Source of the DNA: Zopfochytrium polystomum | Lineage: Eukaryota; Chytridiomycota; Chytridiomycetes; Chytridiales; Chytridiaceae | Length of the DNA stretch: 64,000 bases | Assembly (NCBI GenBank): GCA_025765615.1 | Contig: JAIVFJ010000282.1 | Coordinates: 1 to 64,000, forward strand | Direction: 5' to 3' | Shown: positions 56,953 through 64,000 of the stretch, one piece after another | How the letters are laid out: each line of letters opens with the position of its first letter | Numbering within the stretch: position 1 is the first letter of the stretch | Notes under the pieces: generated by a model | Told to the model about the DNA's origin: nothing | Database searches by the model: none | The model's input: the letters and a program-made list of their open reading frames with translations, nothing else | Translations under genes and position numbers: made by a program

Positions 56953-57831
56953 AGGGTCGCCCACTTGTGCAACAATGGCTAGGACATAGGGAGCCACAAT
57001 TCCTTTATTTTCTGATGTCTTTGGAAAAGCAGTCAAGCAGAAAAATTAAAGCAAAAGTGCATGAAAAATCAAGATTTTTGTTGCACACATGTTACACAAG
57101 AAGTCCAAAATTCTCAATTGAAAGAAAGGACAGAATTCCAGTCCTCCCATCACAGATATCAGTGAGCAGTTGTTTGCTTATTTTTCCTGATTTCTATAAA
57201 AACATTCAATTTTTCCTGCAGAAAGTGTGGTTCCAAAACCTCAATTTTTGTCTAGTGACTTGGGCTGTGTGACAATCTGCCACCCACCTGGAGGATCTCC
57301 GCCGGCTCGCTGCCAGCCACTAGGGTTAGGGTTTCAAATTGATACTATAGCCCAAAATATGGCGATACTTTACTATTAATATCATGACATATATCACAAT
57401 ACTTTTGAGACTTGAAATAATTTTTGAGCCAGAATAATTTCTTTGCACATAACAAAGCAGCAGGAAAAATTTCTGCTGTGAATTCCACTGATTGAATACA
57501 CTTTTGTGGCCTCAAATATTGACAATGTTTTTACCAGCCACTGCAATTTGCAGTTTGCTGACAATGACTCGCTTTGGTTTTGTCGACCTGCAATTTGACT
57601 TCTTGCTGTTTGTCGCCTACGCCTCCTAGCGCATCTGACGACGTCCACTGCCATTGCATCTGGTGCCTGCTAAACCAGCAACCAGACCACCAACAATTCT
57701 TGGTCTCAGTACCTTGCGCTAAAACCAGATCAACAATTCAAACTAGCTCAGTCTTTTGGAGTTAAGGAACCAAGGGCAGCTTAAGCTTAAGGTGTGGTGT
57801 TCAAGAGAATCAGTCACCTGATTTATCCACA

Positions 57832-57926
57832 TGCTCTGTACAGGGATCGAACCTGTGACTTTAGCGTACCTCCAGTCACAAGAGGGCGTATTAGCACTAC
57901 ACTCTAACCAACTGAGTTAACAGAGC
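57832..57926 (-). tRNA. tRNA-Ile (AAU) with intron
   Basis: The 5' exon ends GCTAATA, the intron is about 21 nt, and the 3' exon starts ACGCTAAAG. Acceptor GCTCTGT/ACAGAGC, T arm CACAGGTTCGATCCCTGT. Confidence 0.9.
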
Positions 57927-58312
57927 TTCCCCACAGAGGACAGCCTACTGCTCTCTCACACCAGCAGAATTTTTTTCAAGGGTGATTGAGGGGGTGCAGG
58001 GCTTTCAAAAGGTTAATTGTGTGGTGTATAATGCAATGTCAGAGCGATTGGTTGGGTGAGATTCTCGTAAGGAAACAATTCCTGAAAGGCCAAAAATTGT
58101 GGGTCAAAAGGTGCAGAAGCCTGCAGCCATTGGACCTCATTGGCGCTCTGCCCATTCCACAATTACTTCAATTGTTCTTCCAATTTTCCCTGAGATTTAT
58201 TGGTGTGCTCAGCAATTGGGAGATAGAAGTCCGATTACATTCAATTGTCAAAACTGGGCCGAAAGGGCAGATCATGAAGGCTCAGGGTTGAAAGGTGATC
58301 CTGGCAGTGTAT

Positions 58313-58391
58313 TGAGAGTGGATTCGAACCCACGCCTCCGGAGAGACCAGAGCCTTAATCTGGCGCCTTAGACCAACTCGGCCATCTGCCC
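58313..58391 (-). pseudogene. tRNA-Leu (AAG)-like gene with broken T stem and acceptor
   Basis: The 5' part is intact (GGGCAGATGGCCGAG, anticodon stem CCAGA/TCTGG, loop TTAAGGC, variable arm). In the T stem one C is lost (GAATCCAC instead of CCCAC in the Leu at 54912), and the 3' acceptor strand no longer pairs with GGGCAGA. Probably non-functional. Confidence 0.75.
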
Positions 58392-59680
58392 TTCATACAG
58401 TATAAACACATTCAGCAACCACAAAATTTTTGCACAACTTCCTGGCACTATTGCTAAATTGAGGACTCTCAACTATCAGACAGGGTGCTCCAAAACCAGA
58501 ACCCAATGTGCACAAACTGTTGATCTGACCAGGTTAGAGGGGCTTCCTACCTTACCCAACCTGCCAAAGCTGGATTTTACATGTTTTAGGTTTAAATCTG
58601 TTGTTGGACAGAGCTGGTACTAAAAGCATAACACTGGCACTTAGCATGTACACCACCTACTGACCAGTGTGCTACTGTGACTGTAGTAGTACTCAAATCG
58701 TCTGGACTATGAACAAATAGTACACTTTCTGTGTCTGCTCCATTTGTCTATGTGTTGTTTCTTAATTTGAATTTTGTCCTTTGTTGTCTGCCTAGACTAG
58801 TAGACTGTCTCTGACCCTGTCTGTTGTAGTCAATCCAAATTTCCTCTGCAAAGCTGCTTCCTCCTGCTAAAGTTGACTTGGTGAGGTAGGGCAAGAGGGT
58901 CTGAGTCCTGACAGGCAGCATTCCCCTGACTCGAGCTGGGAACAGGACAGACACTTCCCGCCTCCCCACCTCCTTTGTAGACAACTGCTCCACCTCCCAT
59001 AGGTACAGAGACAGATGTACAATTGTCTGTCCCTGGTGGTCACTCACAAATCCTCTGCCACACCCAAGGGTATCCCCCTCAACTGGGTCAGCAGCACAGC
59101 TGGTGGGCTGGAGAGAGGAGCATACTCTTCACCTGTCCCCTGCAGTCGTTCCTGTCACGCCACGGCCTGTTTATGAGACCACCCTGGTGGCAACTCTGTC
59201 TACAGCCCAGTCAAGGCAATTACTAAGGTTTCAAATCAACACATTCTCATGACATTTGACCTCGTATTGTTATGGTAACAAAGCCGCCCATCGTTATCCG
59301 GTTCCAGGTTCGATTCCCTGCGATACACTAATTATACGTCATCCATATGTGATAAATTTCGCGATAACGTACTGCGATACCACATAAACTGATGCTGGAA
59401 TGCCCTATCCTTGTCGCATCATTTATCGTCTGTCATGTGTTGATTTGGAACCTTAGTGATTACCATTGATTGCAACATACAATAGATGGTTGCTTGCTGT
59501 GCACTCTGCTCTGCACACATACCCCATACACTCTGTTATAAGGCAAGTTATAAGCCGTCCCTTGCCGTCTCGAAACTGAAAAAAAAACTAACAGCAAAAT
59601 CCTGGTAAAACTGGCGGTAAACCTTACCTCTGGTTATGAAACTCTTTCAACCTCATCAGCTTGGTTTGTAGGGCTTAATA
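58392..59680. other. Non-coding interval, no gene seen
   Basis: A B-box-like CCAGGTTCGATTCCCTG at 59302-59320 lacks a matching tRNA fold. Nothing else recognised. Confidence 0.4.
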
Positions 59681-59690
59681 TGCGTTAGGC

Positions 59691-60096
59691 GGAACTGACT
59701 GGTTAGCAGCAAGAGGCACAAGACAGACCGGAACCTATTGTGACTGTCAGTTATCGTTCTCACAATGCCCATGGTAGAGCGAGCCACCGCCAATGCAGAC
59801 CTGGGTGCTGGCTTGCGCTGATGACAAATACTCCGAGTATTAAGTGGAACGGAAACCCGGTGTCAACAGTTTTCCTCCTCCTCTGCTCAAGCAGATAATA
59901 TAGGAGAGGTTTTTACCCTGTGCCAGTCACGCTTGCCTAGCAGCTATTACAGCGTGTGTATCATCATCATGTATCAATAATTCATAACAGAGTTTTTTCT
60001 CCTTTCTCTCCAAGTTGGGGAGAAGGACCACCCACAAACACACATCTCCACTTCATTCACTCCTTCCACTCACTCACTCAGAGTAGACTGTTTACA
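59691..60096 (+). repeat. Copia-type LTR repeat, longest copy
   Basis: 59842-60096 matches 22647-22899 closely, and 59691-59840 matches 50105-50215. A short inverted fragment is at 61976-62024. Ends AGAGTAGACTGTTTACA, like the 22.9-kb copy. Confidence 0.75.
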
Positions 60097-60251
60097 ATAT
60101 GAATTGAATTGTATGAAAAAAAGGTCTGATTTGGGTCTGATTCAAAAAATCAAATCAAATCAACTCAAATGATTGTTTGCCAAAATCAGCCATTTGCGTT
60201 TGATTCAAAGCTTTTTAATGAGTATTTTTTCAAATGTCTGCCCTATTAGGG

Positions 60252-61054
60252 GTGATTGTTGGAGTTTGCACACATTACCAACACCTTTTAAGATCCTCTG
60301 ACCTGTCTTCAAGAGTAACGATAAGTTAAGATGGCATAAGGGCTGATCCCAGTGTCATCTACACTTTTCTCAATCTCTGACACTGTACGAGTGCTTAGAG
60401 GTGGTTTCAATCCCCAGTCTGGGTAGACCACATCAGTGTGCTTCCACTCTTGCAATTTGATAGGAATGATTACAGGAGCTTGACAGGGAGCCTGACTTAC
60501 TTCTTTGCACACATAACTCCATGGAAGTTCTGGCCAAATCAGCGTGATGCAACAATGATGTCATGCCTGCCTCCTGACTCCTCAAAGTCTAAACTCTATC
60601 TCTCAGAGCTAAAAGGCTATCACCAAAGTCTGATTCCTGAGACCACCTGCAGTATAAAAGGGGGAGCCCCAGCAGCTCCAGAGAAGCATCATCGCAGATC
60701 CTGATCACATCTGCCTGCTCTCTCTCTCCCCTCGAATACAACAAACAAAAACCATTATTCTTATCTGAGTCAACATACCCTCTACCTTGAGCCTGCGAAG
60801 CTCTTCAAGTTCTACCTCGGGTCGATAGCCTCGTTCGTATAGGGCGCTTCACTCTTACAAGAAAAGGGTGTGCTCTGCACTCTAAACAAGACCAATCTGT
60901 CTGAGAGCATCGGCTCTCCATCTACTTTGGCAACAAAGGGCGCTTCGCTCTTAACAAGAGAAGGGCTCACGCTCTAAACAAGCTTTATCGCTCCACGCCG
61001 ACTCAAGTCTGTTGGCGCCCTTCTGACACGCCAGGCGCAATCACCAACAGTGAT
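60252..61054 (+). mobile_element. Solo LTR of a third retroelement family with target duplication
   Basis: 60257-61049 (793 bp) begins TGTTGGAG and ends ATCACCAACA, giving inverted ends. It is flanked by perfect GTGAT (60252-60256, 61050-61054). A TATA box (AGTATAAAAGGGGG) lies near 60650, with GGGCGCTTC repeats downstream. No coding region. It resembles neither LTR family above. Confidence 0.88.
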
Positions 61055-61521
61055 TCGGCCTAAAAATGCCTAATTTGGCGAATCAAATGTCTGGCATACT
61101 GCAAAAAATTGTCATTTGAGTTTGGAAACCCAAATTGAATCAAGTCAAATTGCAAATCCAGCCCAACCTGTGTTAAACCCTATTGGTTGGGGAAAAAGCC
61201 ATTCATTCTTAAGGCTGTGCAGTACAGACTTGGGACGGACAATCCAGGAAAACGGTCTGCGTCTGCCCTTGTGGTTTCCCGAAAAGAGCCCTCTGTATAT
61301 GGAGATCCACAGGGTCCCCGCAAGTTTTCAGGCGGATTCCTCAAAAATCAGGCAGAAAAATTCCAGTTTGGATAAGGATCAGGGTCAAAACTGGCTGACT
61401 GCTGAGCCCTACCCAACATAGTCCTTCGGTCTATCCTCTGACCAAGCAGCAAGTAACTTTTGTGCCTTCAAAACATCACACTGGCAGAGAGACATACCCC
61501 TGAAATTGAATACGCATTTTT

Positions 61522-61595
61522 TGGAGAATCAGGGGTATCGATCCCCGTGCCTCTCGCATGCTAAGCGAGCGCTCTACCATTTGAGCTAATTCCCC
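61522..61595 (-). tRNA. tRNA-Ala (AGC)
   Basis: Anticodon AGC in TTAGCAT with stem CTCGC/GCGAG, acceptor GGGGAAT/ATTCTCC, T arm CGGGGATCGATACCCC. Confidence 0.92.
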
Positions 61596-64000
61596 AAGTC
61601 CCATAGGCGGTATATACAGAACTGATTGACATGTGTGTTTGTGAGTTTGTCGGGAGTCCTTCTTGGAGAGCAGGAAAACTCTGCTGTGAGTAATTGAAAC
61701 ATAATGATGATATGCATGCTATAATAGCTAAGGCTTGGGGTTTGGCTAACCCAACAGGTTCACTGTTGCTTAACAGGCTGGTTTTAGTGGGGCACAGCCT
61801 GCAGAATCAAACAAAACCTTGTCAGAACGTTTTGGTGGCTTTAAAGTTTCCTCTAATGCACATTAACCAGAAAAATTCCAGGCAGAATGATTGGAATGTG
61901 AATCCTGGTAAGCCAAACACCCAAGCTGTGATAATAGTCACTGGTAGAGCGTAACCAACCCCATAATCATCTGCTTGGCAGAGGAGGTGGAAAACTGTTT
62001 ACACTGGGTTTCTGTTCCACTACATACCATGGGTTCCTATAATTGAATTACCAATTGAATTTCTTTCTTCCAATTAATGAGGGAGCCAGTTCAATTATTG
62101 AAAAAATTGGAACACCAATTGGGAATGATTAAGAAGGACAGATCACTGACAAGGTCTTATGGTGAGGGCAGCCTCCTTTCCACCCACTGTTTTTGCCTTT
62201 CAGCAATTGTTTCCTCTGGAGGCCTTTGCGAAAAAAATTACTCTGATGTGGCATTTCCCACCAAACAATTAAGTTTTCAGAACCACTGCTACATACTCAG
62301 ACTATATAAGGCTGTCATCCAAAAAGGCGGTAGCAGATAGCCCCTTACATGTGCTTCTCATTGTCCTGGTTTTCTTGCAGACATGAAGCAGATACAGATA
62401 TCCAATCTCTGCGCTTCTTATTAAGTTTACTCAGAAATTTTCTACTATGCAGACTAAATATTCAGACTAATTGTCAAGCTTCCTGCTCTAATTCCATTGT
62501 ACAGTTGGGGGGAAAAAGTGCAAAAAGTTCCAGCGTCCTTCACAGAAGCCCAATATACAAAACTTTCCCAGTTCTCAATCTTTTGATGCCAAACTTTGAG
62601 CACAATTAGGAATTTGGTGGAGTGATATGCTGCTAAAAAATTTTATGAAGTTGCAGCAGCTCAGTCCCCAGATAATAGCAATCAAATAGGAAAACACTGG
62701 GAATAGACAGACCCTCTTGAGTTGCTCTCTTTGAGCAGTTTGGACGAAAATGCCTCAACAGGAGCTGATTGATAGCGCATCATTTTTCAAATACCAAGTG
62801 TGAAACTGAATACACTGTGTGATTTTCAGCAGCAAAAGAAGTTGGAGCAACCAGATAACTTGCAAACATGCAATTTCTAAACTCAAATACCTTCCCATTT
62901 GAAGCCTCTTTAGAGACGCTGCTGAAGAAGATAGGCGCTTGTGAAACATTTTGGTGAATAAGTCGCAAGCTTCGTGTGATCAGAAGTTTTTTTTGAACCA
63001 ATAAGCAATAAGTTTGCAAGTTTTGCTGTGAATGACTTCTCCAACTGTTTAGGTTTTAAGTTGACTGAGAGGGTAGACGATCGTAGCTTCGAGGCGTGAG
63101 GATGAGGTAGGAGTGAGGCAACCGAGTTTCTTAATTTAGAACTTAATTATATTCTTGTTATTCTCTTTATTCTCTAATCACATTTCTAGCCTGACGCGTC
63201 CTTTCAGTCCAGAACGAGAATCCGAGGGTATCTCTTCTTCTAGGCTAGTGATTGCTTTAATTGCTCTTTCTAAGCGATTATTACTATGCGTGGTTGATTT
63301 CCCCCTTAACCGCGCCCATCCTTCAAAGGACCCAATGGCGCTGGATACTGTTTTGTATCGAAGAAACCCTGGTGTTCTGGGGCTCCAGGTTACACGCTGA
63401 GTAGATCGCGGAGGGTACGTTGACACCAACTTCTGGAGCTGCTGGAAAATGCCACAGTCCATTTCATCATATCAAAGCTATGTATGTGGTGATCTGTTTC
63501 AGATTGTTTACCAGTACTACTGGTTTGCAGTGTGCAAAGTGTGTAAATCAGATTAGGAAGAGTGAAAATTGACAGGCAGCTCATTTCCAAAATTTTCATG
63601 TAAAATTCCTATTATCAGGAGAATGAGCCGCAGACGTCTCGTCAAAATTCTCTAATGTATTTGACTACTAGTGCCCTATCAGTGTACAAAATCTCCTAAC
63701 AAAATATTGGAAATTGACAGAGTTCTCTGCCATGGACTTCTGTCTGAGAATTCAGAAAATTCAGAGTGTCAGAGGACTTTTTTCCCTCCTCTGTACTTCA
63801 CTATGTTTGATAGTGAGAAGAGCTCTAGGGTCTGCTGCAGACCGAATCAGGCTGGACTTTGAGGAAATTTTATAGTTCAATGTTTGAATTCGATTCAATT
63901 CAACTTCATTAATAGACATTTCGTATTTTATTCAAAGTTGGCAAAATTTGATGTAAAATTAGCAAGATGTCAAATTCAAATGTCTGAAAACAGCAAGAAA
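61596..64000. other. AT-rich non-coding tail of the window
   Basis: An inverted scrap of the copia-type LTR at 61976-62024. A GC-richer island at 63060-63460 has no coding sense on either strand. No tRNA or gene recognised. Confidence 0.4.

Noticed and set aside
59270..59330. tRNA-like B box with GGTTCGATTCC
   Set aside because: No matching anticodon arm or acceptor stem could be paired upstream or downstream; perhaps a tRNA-derived scrap.
63155..63462. Overlapping short frames on both strands in a GC-richer island
   Set aside because: Neither strand shows a protein signature. It may be part of an unrecognised repeat, but I found no second copy in the window.

Overview
This is a eukaryotic, almost certainly fungal, chromosome window. 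Genes carry short GT-AG introns, several tRNA genes have canonical position-37/38 introns, there is a spliced Zn2Cys6 regulator (a fungal hallmark), and the mobile elements include a chromodomain Ty3/gypsy element, Ty1/copia, hAT, Crypton and LINE sequences. Ankyrin-type repeats with a recurring LQWWKDSGLEL core recall zoosporic early-diverging fungi (chytrids). That placement is inference. About 1-20.6 kb and 24.3-27.2 kb are GC-rich and gene-bearing; the rest is lower in GC, repeat-rich and gene-poor.

Bases 1-10400 hold the 3' part of one very large polyketide synthase gene, about 3,210 codons over ten exons in the window: KS (C-terminal end)-AT-DH-structural KR-ER-KR-ACP-ACP-ACP-ECH1-ECH2-HMG-CoA synthase. 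The last five domains resemble the beta-branching (HCS) cassette of bacterial trans-AT and cyanobacterial PKSs, which normally consists of separate proteins. Here it is fused in frame to a highly reducing type fungal megasynthase. The middle ACP has Arg instead of the phosphopantetheine Ser. Downstream are a Zn2Cys6 transcription factor (13146-16600), a small predicted secreted-protein gene on the minus strand built from phase-symmetrical mini-exons (about 18058-18898), and a short-chain dehydrogenase (19817-20563). These could form a biosynthetic cluster, but only proximity supports that.

From 21 to 46 kb the window is mostly mobile-element material: hAT and copia fragments; a tandem pair of F-box-like genes; a copia remnant split by a fresh 3,955-bp chromodomain gypsy element with two apparently identical 353-bp LTRs and an AATCT target duplication, which keeps gag, protease, integrase and chromodomain but has no reverse transcriptase; a LINE 5' fragment; a Crypton with an intact tyrosine-recombinase gene between direct repeats; a low-complexity protein gene; an ankyrin-repeat fragment; and a LINE 3' end fused to half of a tRNA-Ser.

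From 47 to 62 kb there is no convincing protein gene. Instead fifteen tRNA genes or near-intact copies of many specificities are scattered on both strands about 0.4-3 kb apart, mixed with solo LTRs of at least two families, each with perfect 5-bp target duplications.
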